This document shows, one piece after another, positions 9,067 through 19,586 of a stretch of DNA of 64,000 nucleotides. Both the position numbers and the translations under genes were made by a program. The notes beneath the pieces are model-generated. The model ran no database searches and was not told the origin of the DNA. It saw only the letters and a program-made list of their open reading frames with translations. Source of the stretch: Caldifarciminota bacterium (GTDB lineage: Bacteria > Hydrothermota > Tepidihabitantia > SM23-42). Location: contig CP070802.1 in NCBI GenBank assembly GCA_020343595.1, positions 366,643 to 430,642 on the forward strand. The letters run 5' to 3'. The first letter of the stretch is position 1. Each line of letters begins with the position of its first letter.

Positions 9067-9094
9067 TTGACATGAGTGCAAAAATAGATATAAT
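9067..9094 (+). promoter_or_regulatory. Promoter of secG-rplU-rpmA
   Basis: -35 TTGACA (9067-9072) and -10 TATAAT (9089-9094) have a 16-base spacer. The leader of about 40 bases carries AAGGAGG (9131-9137) before the secG ATG. Confidence 0.85.
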
Positions 9095-9141
9095 AGATGC
9101 ATGAGAATTATTTCGAATTTTCGGGTGAATAAGGAGGCTCC

Positions 9142-9507
9142 ATGTACGCTGTGATTATGTTTTTTCACGTGTTGATCTGTATTCTACTGATCGTTGTGGT
9201 GCTGATGCAGCAAACAAAAGGTGCTGGAATTTCGAGCGTATTTGGCGGCGGCGGCGGTACTGAAACCCTGTTCGGAGGTAAGGGTGCCACTCCGTTCTTT
9301 GTGCGTTTGACATCTGGTCTTGCCATTGGCTTCTTCCTGACATCACTTGTCCTTGTGTTACTTTCGCGACGGCCTCGACCCACTACCGCAGTCGAAAAAG
9401 GTATGCAAGAGATGCCGATGCAGCCGGGTTCGGGAGTTCCTGAAGAGCAGCCACTCGCGCCGGAAGAAGGTGGGGTATTTCCTGAAGGAATGCCAGGAGG
9501 CGAATGA
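9142..9507 (+). CDS. secG: Protein translocase subunit SecG
   Basis: This 121-residue membrane protein has two hydrophobic segments (about residues 3-22 and 53-73) linked by the conserved QQTKGAGISSVFGGGG loop. It associates with SecYE to assist preprotein export. The C-terminal tail is longer than usual and rich in Pro, Glu and Gly. Its stop overlaps the start region of rplU (ATGATG). The gene lies just after tpiA, a common neighbour of secG. Confidence 0.93.
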   Translation: MYAVIMFFHVLICILLIVVVLMQQTKGAGISSVFGGGGGTETLFGGKGATPFFVRLTSGLAIGFFLTSLVLVLLSRRPRPTTAVEKGMQEMPMQPGSGVPEEQPLAPEEGGVFPEGMPGGE

Positions 9508-9818
9508 TGTTTGCGGTGATAAATACTAACGGTGTTCAGTTTGTCGTTACACGCGGTGAGAGAATCAGGATCCTCGCAGACCTCGGCGAGAAGGGCAATG
9601 AGGTTGAATTCGATAAGGTGATGATGATAAAAGACAACGGCGATACCGTCGTTGGCCGACCTTTTGTTAAAGGTGCAAAGGTGAAGGGTGTGATAAGAGA
9701 AAATGGCCGTCTACCGAAGGTTATAGTATTCAAATTCAGAAAGAAGGAGAAATATCGACGCAAGCGTGGTCATCATCAGGATTTCTGTGAAGTTGAGATT
9801 ACGGATATCATTAAGTGA
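9507..9818 (+). CDS. rplU: 50S ribosomal protein L21
   Basis: The 103-residue ribosomal protein has the typical FAVINTNGVQF start and the RRKRGHHQDF C-terminal motif that contacts 23S rRNA. Two adjacent ATGs exist at 9504 and 9507. The second is preferred because it lies 6 bases after AGGAGG (9495-9500), against 3 bases for the first. It is coupled to secG upstream and precedes rpmA, the usual L21-L27 pairing. Confidence 0.95.
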   Translation: MFAVINTNGVQFVVTRGERIRILADLGEKGNEVEFDKVMMIKDNGDTVVGRPFVKGAKVKGVIRENGRLPKVIVFKFRKKEKYRRKRGHHQDFCEVEITDIIK

Positions 9819-9838
9819 TATATTTTTAGGAGATAGAC

Positions 9839-10090
9839 ATGGCTCATAAGAAAGGTGTTGGTGCATCAAGAAATGGTCGGGACTCTGCTGGAAAGCGCCT
9901 TGGTGTAAAAAAATTCGATGGACAAATGGTAGAGTCCGGGACAATGTTGGTGCGTCAAAGAGGAACTTCGATCCACGCTGGCGCGAATGTTGGCGTTGCC
10001 AGTGACTACACTTTGTTCGCTCTTTGTAGCGGTAGGGTTAAGTATGGCTACAAAAAGGGTGGTCGCAGGATTGTTTCGATAGAACCATAA
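9839..10090 (+). CDS. rpmA: 50S ribosomal protein L27
   Basis: This 83-residue protein has the classic N-terminus [15 protein letters not shown] and [11 protein letters not shown], with no cleavable Firmicutes-type extension. L27 reaches the peptidyl transferase centre. It is preceded by TTAGGAG and follows rplU by 20 bases. Confidence 0.97.
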   Translation: MAHKKGVGASRNGRDSAGKRLGVKKFDGQMVESGTMLVRQRGTSIHAGANVGVASDYTLFALCSGRVKYGYKKGGRRIVSIEP

Positions 10091-10394
10091 CACAGAACGT
10101 TAATCCCGCTAATATCGTTACTACAACAAAGCGAATTGATTACGTAATCGTACTTCGTACATCGTATTCGTGAAATACCATGACGAGGTTCGTTAGTATC
10201 GTTACTATCGTTATTCTCGTTAGTATCGTTAATGCCGTTTCTTAACTTCCGTTGTTCTCATCTTCTGAAGTTCCGTTGTTCTGAGCTTCCGAGGTTCGGT
10301 TGTTCCCAGCGTCCGAAGTTCCGTTGTTCATAGCCTCCATGTTTCCAATGTTCCGACGTTCCCATCTTCTGATGTTCCGTCGTTCCAGTGCTCC
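10091..10394. repeat. Intergenic tandem-repeat region before rpoN
   Basis: Three kinds of repetition fill this gap. A 34-base D-type segment (10138-10171, beginning GATTACGTAATC) recurs at 20947-20980 with one change. Five 9-base units of the form CGTTANTAT run over 10191-10235. Units of about 24 bases built on GTTCCGTTGTTC then degrade across 10245-10394. No open frame with coding character is present. Confidence 0.75.
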
Positions 10395-10422
10395 TTGACA
10401 ATTGGCACCTGGCTATTATAAT
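10395..10422 (+). promoter_or_regulatory. Promoter of rpoN
   Basis: -35 TTGACA (10395-10400) and -10 TATAAT (10417-10422) have a 16-base spacer. The transcript would carry AAAGGAA shortly before the ATG at 10460. Confidence 0.8.
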
Positions 10423-10459
10423 TAATATGTGATGATGTTTACGCGTAAAGGAATACCTA

Positions 10460-11842
10460 ATGAACCGACGGGGTGAACTCCAATTCAGACCGGAACTTAA
10501 GCACTACATACTACCCACGCTGAAATATTATCTCAAATTGATAGAGTTACCTAATTTGGAGATCGAAAACTATATCAGACATGAACTGGAAGCTAATCCG
10601 CTGCTTGAAGAAATGTCTCCGGATGCCACTTCCGAATCAGATGATAGCGAGAGTTCCGGTGATGAGGACAAACCCGAGGATCTCAAGGAGATCGAGGAAC
10701 TCAATATTGCCGAACTCTTCGCCGATACACCCAGCGCTGTTTATGAGAGCAGCGTTGAAGACTTTGATCCCATTGATAACGTGCCTGCGCAGGGCGAGAA
10801 GTTGAGTGATTATCTGTTACGGCAGGCTTTCATTGCGTTTCAGGATCAGGATTTAGAGATTGCCCGGTCGGTCATCTCGAACATCGAGGATGATGGCTAC
10901 TTGTCATCAGCATCAGAGGAGATAGCTGCCGAGGGATATGAGTTGGAGGATGTGACCCGTATAATAAAAAGGATACAGCGTTTCGATCCCGTCGGCTGCG
11001 CGTGGCGCGACAAAAAAGAACCATTGTTCATACAGCTTGAGGTACTGGGTTGTGGGCCTGACTCGGTTGAATGCATACTCGTACGCGATTACCTGAAAGA
11101 CATGAGAAGCAATCGTTATGCTGAAATTCTCAAGGCTCTGGGGATAAGTGAGGAAAGATTCCTGAAGGCACGTGAAATGGTTCTCAAGCTCGATCCCAAA
11201 CCGGGCTGGCGGTATTCTAATGTCGCATCGGGTTACGTATCTCCTGATTTCATGATCCGCTGGCGTGACAACCGCCTGGTTGCTTCGCTCAATGATGATA
11301 CAGTACCCCGGGTTAGACTGCGCCGCCAGTACGTTGAGGTCCTGAAAAACCCGAAGGGCGTGCCGCGCGAACAACTTGATTTCATTAGACAAAGGGCACG
11401 TGCAGCTCAGCATGTTATCGTGGCGATAGAACAGCGCAGAAAGACGATGCTCCGGATCCTCGACAATCTCCTGGAGTACCAGCGTGATTTTTTTGAGAAG
11501 GGCTATAATTACCTTAGGCCGATAACGATGACCGAATTCGCCCGGCAGTTGAGCGTGAACCCATCGACGATCTCAAGGGCACTGGCAAACAAGTACATTG
11601 AGTCACCCCAGGGGATTCACAAACTTAAGTTCTTTTTCAATGCCCCGTTAGGGGATACGGATAAACGTATCATATTCAAGAAAATACAGGAGATCGTGGA
11701 AAATGAGGATAAGACGTCGCCATTATCAGATACGCAGATCTCCCAGAAGCTGGGACGACAGGGTATTGTCATTTCAAGGCGAACGGTTTCCAAGTACCGC
11801 GATCTGATGGGTATTCCGACACACCAGTATCGCTGTCACTAA
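10460..11842 (+). CDS. rpoN: RNA polymerase sigma-54 factor
   Basis: The 460-residue protein has the three sigma-54 regions. The N-terminal activator-interacting segment contains LKHYILPTLKYYLKLIELP, and an acidic linker follows at about residues 55-90. Next come the core-binding domain and a C-terminal DNA-binding part with a helix-turn-helix (FARQLSVNPSTISRALANKY). The RpoN box near the end reads SRRTVSKYRDLMGIP, matching the family's ARRTVAKYRE. Region I is less Gln-rich than in Proteobacteria. No sigma-54 activator (AAA+ enhancer-binding protein) occurs in this window, so its targets are not visible here. Confidence 0.95.
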   Translation: MNRRGELQFRPELKHYILPTLKYYLKLIELPNLEIENYIRHELEANPLLEEMSPDATSESDDSESSGDEDKPEDLKEIEELNIAELFADTPSAVYESSVEDFDPIDNVPAQGEKLSDYLLRQAFIAFQDQDLEIARSVISNIEDDGYLSSASEEIAAEGYELEDVTRIIKRIQRFDPVGCAWRDKKEPLFIQLEVLGCGPDSVECILVRDYLKDMRSNRYAEILKALGISEERFLKAREMVLKLDPKPGWRYSNVASGYVSPDFMIRWRDNRLVASLNDDTVPRVRLRRQYVEVLKNPKGVPREQLDFIRQRARAAQHVIVAIEQRRKTMLRILDNLLEYQRDFFEKGYNYLRPITMTEFARQLSVNPSTISRALANKYIESPQGIHKLKFFFNAPLGDTDKRIIFKKIQEIVENEDKTSPLSDTQISQKLGRQGIVISRRTVSKYRDLMGIPTHQYRCH

Positions 11843-11901
11843 AGCAAAAGACCACAGTTCCTTAATGACCCAGTAAGTTTCGAGCTTATACTACTATCCA
11901 C

Positions 11902-11929
11902 TTGAAATAACGTGTGTCTCACTTATAAT
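11902..11929 (+). promoter_or_regulatory. Promoter of the HEYAH metallopeptidase gene
   Basis: -35 TTGAAA (11902-11907) and -10 TATAAT (11924-11929) are 16 bases apart. The GTG start is 5 bases after the -10 box, so the mRNA is predicted to begin at or within a base or two of the start codon. Confidence 0.75.
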
Positions 11930-11934
11930 AGACC

Positions 11935-14541
11935 GTGACTGCGATAGTGGTACTGCTGCTGATCGGATGGTTCGACTGGAAGACTCTGAAAACTGATGAG
12001 TTCACCGTGATCTACAAGGATGGCTACTACTGGGAAGCACAGCATACCTTGGGGAATCTGCATAACTATGGCAGTCATGCTCAGGCGATCATCGGCGGCG
12101 ATTTGAGAAATCTACCAGTTGTGATCGAAGATGTTGGTGCGGTAAGTAATGGTTTCGCAAATCCGATCTTCTACAACGCACATATGTTCACCCGTCCACC
12201 GGGTTTTTCGTATCATCCCGAAGGAATTGAGAACTGGTATCGAACGGTCGCGATTCACGAGTATGCACACATACTACATCTATCAAGAGCCAGTGGTTTC
12301 GCCGGTTTTCTGAGGTCATTATTTGGACCTCTCTTTGTTCCTAATCTATATTCACCGGGATGGATAACAGAAGGCATTACGGTCTATTGCGAATCACAAA
12401 ACACACGCTACGAGGGGCGGCTGAACGACGGATTCTTTGATTCGTATATCGGTATCCGTGCTCTTGAGGGGTCTATGCCATCGATCGTCGAAGCAACGAA
12501 TACGCCGCTTGATTTTCCGGCTGGAACCTACTATTTATACGGTGGTGAACTCTTCGGTTTCCTTGCACAGAAGTATGGTGAGGATAAGTTCTCAGAATTC
12601 TTTGGACGTTACGGATCGTATTTCTGGGCCCCGTTGTCTGCGATCTTTCCATTCACGGGACTGGATCTCGCTGCCCGCAAGTCATTCGGGAAATCATGGC
12701 AACAACTTTTTACAGAATGGCAGCAGCACGAACAGCATCGTTTCATCGATTGGAAGCCAGTCGGTGCGAGCGTGACTGATCGGGGTTGGTACGTCTATTC
12801 ACTTGTACCGGGTGACAGCATTCTCTATTATGTCAGATCCAGCCCGGCAAAGGTTGATGGTTTCTATCACAGAAACATCGTTCAACTGATTGGACTCAAT
12901 TGCTATGACGGAACCGAACGGAAGATCGCTTCGTTGAACAACGTTATTACTACGCCGCTGAGATTTTGTGATAACAAATTATACTATACAACACCGCAAT
13001 TCAGCCACGGGTACGCTAACGTTTACTATCTCGGCCATGGTGTAGTGGCAAACATGCACGAGTTCGATATGGATACTGGGAAAGACCGTATACTATTTAC
13101 CGATGACATAAGGAGTTTCTGTATTCTCAGGGGTGGTCGCATATTGTACAGTCGTGACCGAGCTCACGGGTTCGGGTCGGAGCTCTGGGTTTATGACGGT
13201 AACGAAAGCTCATTTTTGTTCGATACCGATATGCTCATCGGCGAAATGGATGCTACCCGTGCGCATACTGCAGTCGTTGCGCGCTCTGATTTTGAAAACT
13301 GGAATATCTACCTGCTCGATTTCGAAGCCGGGAGGTTTGTACCGGTGGCCGCTACGCCTTGGATAGAGAGTAGTATTTCGTTGATTGGTGATTCGTTGCT
13401 ATTTACTGCGAACTACGACAAGACTTATGGGATATATATGTGCGATCTCACAGATGGTAATTTCTACCAGTTGACCGACGCAGGATATGCCGATCGTGGC
13501 GTCATCTTCGATACCATGCTCTACTTCATCAGTATGTCTGAGCAAGGCTTCGATGTCTACCGGTCTGCATGTAGACCCGTGAGGTATGAACGGGTCGTAG
13601 AGGAACCAACACCGAAGCCCGATCTCGATGGCGTCGGATCTAAGATCAGTCATGGTGGTTACGGTGATGTCGCAAAAACTCTCTTGCCATCAATACGTCT
13701 GCCATTGGTCCTTCCGACGGAGGATGATCTCAGTGAGTGGGCATATGGTTTCTTGCTGCTCGGCGGGGATGCTACCGACGAGAATATCTATGGCGGGTTT
13801 GTTGCGCTGGAACCCGGAGAGCAGGATATGTTCTTCAATTTTCTGTGGCAATCAAGGTTTTTCTCACCGCTGGATGTTTTTCTCTTCTACGATTACAGGA
13901 ACACTTTTGATTACACTATCGCATATCCTGCATACCTTAATTTGGAATACGGAATCTCAAACCTGACCTTGTTCATGGACGGTCGTATCTTCGAGGGCGT
14001 GACACGTCTGGAATTCGCGCCGGGATTTGCGGTGACTATGCAGTATCCGTACACAACGCTTTCAGTGCGCATGTCTTTTCCGTTTGAGCGACAAGCATGG
14101 GGTTCGGATATTAACCGGGGCGGTCAGCGCCTGCAGCTGGGTTTGCGACACCTATTACGTGACGGTGAGTTCAGGTTCTACTCCCGTGCTTACGTCGACA
14201 GGCACAATCCAGACATTCCTTCCTTTTCTCTGCGCGGCTATGATGAGATAGAGAGCGCAAGGGCCCTCGTGCTCAATGCCGAATATGGCCGTCGGTTGGC
14301 GAAATTGAGGATTGGTCTCTGGAACCCGAACATCTACTTTGAAGACGTGTTCTGGACCGTTTTTACCGATTTTGCATGGACCGATGACGGCACGACATTC
14401 TATTCGGCAGGGATTGAATTGAGGATAGAAGCAAAGATCGGCTTCGGGTTCGTGCAACTGGTACCCAAGGTTGGTGTCGCGCGGACCAAGGCCGAGGAAT
14501 TCAAGGTTTTCCTCGCGATTTCGCCTAAATTGCCGTTCTAA
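11935..14541 (+). CDS. Secreted gluzincin-like metallopeptidase with propeller and predicted beta-barrel region
   Basis: The 868-residue protein starts with a short hydrophobic leader. Zinc-peptidase residues are visible as HEYAH (His108, Glu109, His112) and a downstream acidic ligand in WITEG (Glu146). That is the gluzincin arrangement, with a longer spacing than in family M1. Residues from about 270 to 560 contain repeated blade-like strands (LWVYDGN, YLLDFEAG, MCDLTDG) resembling TolB/WD40-type propellers. The last 280 residues alternate aromatic and polar residues and end in Phe, like an outer-membrane barrel. It is predicted to be leaderless. I do not recognise a named family for the whole chain; the peptidase call is good, the barrel inferred. 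Confidence 0.75.
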   Translation: MTAIVVLLLIGWFDWKTLKTDEFTVIYKDGYYWEAQHTLGNLHNYGSHAQAIIGGDLRNLPVVIEDVGAVSNGFANPIFYNAHMFTRPPGFSYHPEGIENWYRTVAIHEYAHILHLSRASGFAGFLRSLFGPLFVPNLYSPGWITEGITVYCESQNTRYEGRLNDGFFDSYIGIRALEGSMPSIVEATNTPLDFPAGTYYLYGGELFGFLAQKYGEDKFSEFFGRYGSYFWAPLSAIFPFTGLDLAARKSFGKSWQQLFTEWQQHEQHRFIDWKPVGASVTDRGWYVYSLVPGDSILYYVRSSPAKVDGFYHRNIVQLIGLNCYDGTERKIASLNNVITTPLRFCDNKLYYTTPQFSHGYANVYYLGHGVVANMHEFDMDTGKDRILFTDDIRSFCILRGGRILYSRDRAHGFGSELWVYDGNESSFLFDTDMLIGEMDATRAHTAVVARSDFENWNIYLLDFEAGRFVPVAATPWIESSISLIGDSLLFTANYDKTYGIYMCDLTDGNFYQLTDAGYADRGVIFDTMLYFISMSEQGFDVYRSACRPVRYERVVEEPTPKPDLDGVGSKISHGGYGDVAKTLLPSIRLPLVLPTEDDLSEWAYGFLLLGGDATDENIYGGFVALEPGEQDMFFNFLWQSRFFSPLDVFLFYDYRNTFDYTIAYPAYLNLEYGISNLTLFMDGRIFEGVTRLEFAPGFAVTMQYPYTTLSVRMSFPFERQAWGSDINRGGQRLQLGLRHLLRDGEFRFYSRAYVDRHNPDIPSFSLRGYDEIESARALVLNAEYGRRLAKLRIGLWNPNIYFEDVFWTVFTDFAWTDDGTTFYSAGIELRIEAKIGFGFVQLVPKVGVARTKAEEFKVFLAISPKLPF

Positions 14542-14556
14542 CGCGGCAAATCTGCC

Positions 14557-14584
14557 TTGACTTTTGCAGGTGTCCGTATATAAT
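14557..14584 (+). promoter_or_regulatory. Promoter of recF-dciA-gyrB
   Basis: -35 TTGACT (14557-14562) and -10 TATAAT (14579-14584) have a 16-base spacer. The recF ATG lies 15 bases further on with no Shine-Dalgarno sequence, implying a leader of only about 8-9 bases. Confidence 0.8.
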
Positions 14585-14599
14585 TAAGTGTAGAATTAC

Positions 14600-15647
14600 A
14601 TGATACTCAATCGGGTGAGATACCAGGGGTTTCGCAACTTGGTTGATGCGGAGATAGATTTCTCTGATGACTTCAACTACATAATCGGTGACAATGGCGC
14701 GGGCAAGACGAATCTTCTAGAAGCCGTCTACTATGCAGGGAATGGTTCGTCATTCAGGGAGAAAGAAGACCGCAGTCTGATACGTTTCAACGCGGAATTC
14801 CTGAGGGTTGAGGCTGAGGCCGGCAGCGATCGCATTGCCGCTGTCTATCTTGATGCGGCAAGAAAAAAGATAACGCTGGACGGCAACAACGTGCCGAGGA
14901 TCAGTGATTTCATTGGTTGGCTTGGAGTCACGATCATGTCCATCGATGATATATGGATTGTCCGCGGCGCACCGGCGAGACGACGCCATTTTCTGGATTG
15001 GGCGATCGCGAAAATCTCTCCGGCATACGTTGCTGCCCTCGTTGAGTATCGTAAGATCGTGCGTCAGAGAAATAGATTTCTCCAGTCGCTCAACGAGAAT
15101 GGCAGCAGGAAGCTTTTTGAAGTCTTCGATGAACAGCTGATCACCAGCGGAAATGAAATATATCGAAGGCGTGCAGCGAAATTGCCTGAACTGCGGGAGA
15201 TATTCTCCGGTATCGGCGCGCATTTTAGTCTTAGGAAACTGGATATGAATTACAAGACCGAATGTTCCGATATGGAATTGAACGAGCAGATCCTGAGGCG
15301 TGTGCGGTCTGTGGAAATAGCTCGAGGGCAGACCGTGGTCGGGCCGCATCGTGATGATCTACTTTTCTCGCTGAACGGTCATTCGATGCAGCACTACGCC
15401 TCCGAAGGTGAAGAGCGAGCGGCATCGATTTCGCTCAAGCTGGCCGAAGCAGAAATGTTGTACCGGGCTCGTGGCGAGAGGCCCATTCTGTTGTTGGATG
15501 AGGTCAGCGCCGAGTTGGATGCTACGAAGCGGGACATCCTGCTGGGCTTGCTGCAGGGACAGGTTCTTTTTGCAAGTACGCGGGCGCTGGAATCCGATAC
15601 TATCGCCGGGCGAAAGATTAGAGTTTTTCATATCGAGAGAGGTAAAG

Positions 15648-15661
<14 letters not shown>
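14600..15661 (+). CDS. recF: DNA replication and repair protein RecF
   Basis: The 353-residue SMC-like ATPase loads RecA at gapped DNA with RecO and RecR. The Walker A motif GDNGAGKTNLLEA lies near residue 30, the signature region ASEGEERAASISLKLAEAE near residue 265, and Walker B LLLDEVSAELD near residue 295. The length matches the family. It begins the recF-dciA-gyrB cluster familiar from bacterial replication regions, although dnaA and dnaN are not adjacent here. Confidence 0.95.
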
Positions 15662-17907
<2,246 letters not shown>

Positions 17908-17916
17908 GGAGGATAG

Positions 17917-18984
17917 ATGGATCGCATTGAATTGCTCAGGGAATTGAGTGAGGCATTTGGTATTTCGGGTTATGAAGATGATGTTGTCGATATTCTAAAG
18001 AAGCGTTTTGGCGACCGTGTTTCGATTGGCCGTGACCGTATCGGCAGTGTCATTGCACGTAAGGATGGAAAAAGCGAACGGCCGAAGATCATGTTCTCTG
18101 CCCACATGGATGAGATTGGTTTCATGGTTAAGGATATAACCAAGGAAGGTTTCATAAAATTCCTTCCGATAGGCGGATGGTGGTCTGGCAATATTCCAGG
18201 TCTCAAGGTGCACATCAGGACGAGGAAGGGAAAACTGGTCCCGGGTGTTGTTGGGCTCAAGCCGATCCATGAGTTGAGTGAAGAGGAAAGAAAGAAACTT
18301 CCCGAGATCAAGAATATGTATATCGATGTCGGGGCGACGAAAGCATTTGACGCCAAGGCGAAACTGGGAATACGTCCTGGTGATCCGATCGTACCGGCCG
18401 GCGGTTTTGTGCAAATGGCGAATAAGGACCTGCTTCTCGGCAAGGCGTGGGATGACCGAGTTGGATGTGCTTTGTTGGTCAGCCTGCTCGATAATCTTCA
18501 AGGCAAGAAGCATCCTAATACGGTCTATCTCGTTGGTTCGGTCCAGGAGGAGGTTGGGCTGCGTGGAGCAAGGACCTCGGCTTTCGCGATTGAACCGGAT
18601 ATTGGCTTTGCACTCGACGTGAGCATTTGCCGGGATACGCCTGGTAACGATGGCGATATCACCGAAAGATTGGGTGGAGGTGTCGGCATTCTGATATATG
18701 ATTCGACGATGATACCGCATGTTAGATTACGTGATTATGTGTGTGATCTTGCGGAAGCCAACAAGATACCGTATCATCTTGCTTCTATCAGGGGTGGCTA
18801 TGATACAGGGACAATCCATCTGACAAAGCATGGTGTGCCATGTTTGGCTTTGGGAGTTCCCACACGCTATGTGCATTCGGATGCGAGTGTAATATCCCTC
18901 GAGGATTATGAGAATATTTTGAAGTTGATTACAGCGATCGTAGAAAATTTCAATGATGATGTACTAAAGAAGATCATTGAATAA
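17917..18984 (+). CDS. M42-family aminopeptidase (TET-like or cellulase M family)
   Basis: The 355-residue metallopeptidase carries the family's metal and catalytic residues: FSAHMDEIGFMV, AWDDRVGCALLV, VQEEVGLRGA with the catalytic glutamates, and HSDASVISLEDY. Family members form large dodecameric cytoplasmic aminopeptidases that trim peptides. It is preceded by AAGGAGG and lies 9 bases after gyrB, apparently in the same operon. The length is normal. Confidence 0.92.
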   Translation: MDRIELLRELSEAFGISGYEDDVVDILKKRFGDRVSIGRDRIGSVIARKDGKSERPKIMFSAHMDEIGFMVKDITKEGFIKFLPIGGWWSGNIPGLKVHIRTRKGKLVPGVVGLKPIHELSEEERKKLPEIKNMYIDVGATKAFDAKAKLGIRPGDPIVPAGGFVQMANKDLLLGKAWDDRVGCALLVSLLDNLQGKKHPNTVYLVGSVQEEVGLRGARTSAFAIEPDIGFALDVSICRDTPGNDGDITERLGGGVGILIYDSTMIPHVRLRDYVCDLAEANKIPYHLASIRGGYDTGTIHLTKHGVPCLALGVPTRYVHSDASVISLEDYENILKLITAIVENFNDDVLKKIIE

Positions 18985-18993
18985 GGGGGCGGA

Positions 18994-19485
18994 ATGACCA
19001 AGAGAATAATTAAACCTGGGGCAATCTATGATATTTGGACAACGACTAAAGATTGTCTCGAGATCCTTGCTGATCCGCACTGGGCAAGATTTCTCTTACT
19101 TTCAATCGGCTATCACCGTTATATGCTGAACTATCGTATCTACTCTTATTTGATACTACCCGATTCATTCTATTTGATAATACAACCGAGCAAGATGTTT
19201 TCTATATCGAAGATCATGAAATTGATAAAAGGTAATTTCGCGCGCAAGTACAATGAGTACAAGAAGCGCGAGGGTACGGTATGGAGCCAGAGTTTTGATG
19301 CTGAGATAGTCGAGAGTGTTGAGGACTTGAGAGAACGATTAGAACACATTCACTCTTTGCCAGTTATCAGAGGCTTGGTTAAGGAGCCTGGCCATTACGA
19401 GTTCTCGAGTTACAATAATTATCATAAGGCACGTCGAACGAACGTACAACTTGTTATCGATCAGTTACCCGAAGGGTCTGGTTAA
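18994..19485 (+). CDS. REP-associated tyrosine transposase (Y1/RAYT)-like protein lacking the HUH histidines
   Basis: This 163-residue protein has the length and pattern of the IS200/RAYT Y1 transposase domain. The central strand reads YSYLILPDSFYLIIQ, and a helix reads RKYNEYKKREGTVWSQSFDAEIV, the place where active enzymes have the catalytic Tyr and the G-x-x-W-Q motif. The conserved metal-binding MPNHVH is replaced by LPDSFY (residues 55-60), so both histidines are missing. DNA cleavage is therefore unlikely; DNA or RNA binding could remain. It starts 9 bases after the M42 gene behind an AGGGGGCGGA site. No terminal repeats flank it, so it looks domesticated rather than mobile. Confidence 0.75.
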   Translation: MTKRIIKPGAIYDIWTTTKDCLEILADPHWARFLLLSIGYHRYMLNYRIYSYLILPDSFYLIIQPSKMFSISKIMKLIKGNFARKYNEYKKREGTVWSQSFDAEIVESVEDLRERLEHIHSLPVIRGLVKEPGHYEFSSYNNYHKARRTNVQLVIDQLPEGSG

Positions 19486-19586
19486 GGATAAAGAAGAACA
19501 GTAGTACTACACAGGTCTGGGATAAATTCTGGTCTGGTAAACACCCGGATACAATATATCCACCCGTTACAAATATCGCCGAAGAA

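Noticed and set aside
10191-10394. Short tandem repeats as a CRISPR array
   Set aside because: Units are contiguous without unique spacers, and no cas genes are present.
10401-10422. A sigma-54 type promoter (GGCAC...) upstream of rpoN
   Set aside because: The bases TTGGCACC are present but no GC element of the -12 box follows at the correct spacing; the sigma-70-like promoter with TATAAT explains the site better.
14750-15349. A 199-codon minus-strand frame opposite recF
   Set aside because: It has no domain character and the plus-strand recF is clearly coding.
17995-18720. A 241-codon minus-strand frame opposite the M42 peptidase
   Set aside because: It mirrors a conserved enzyme and lacks a Shine-Dalgarno sequence or promoter.
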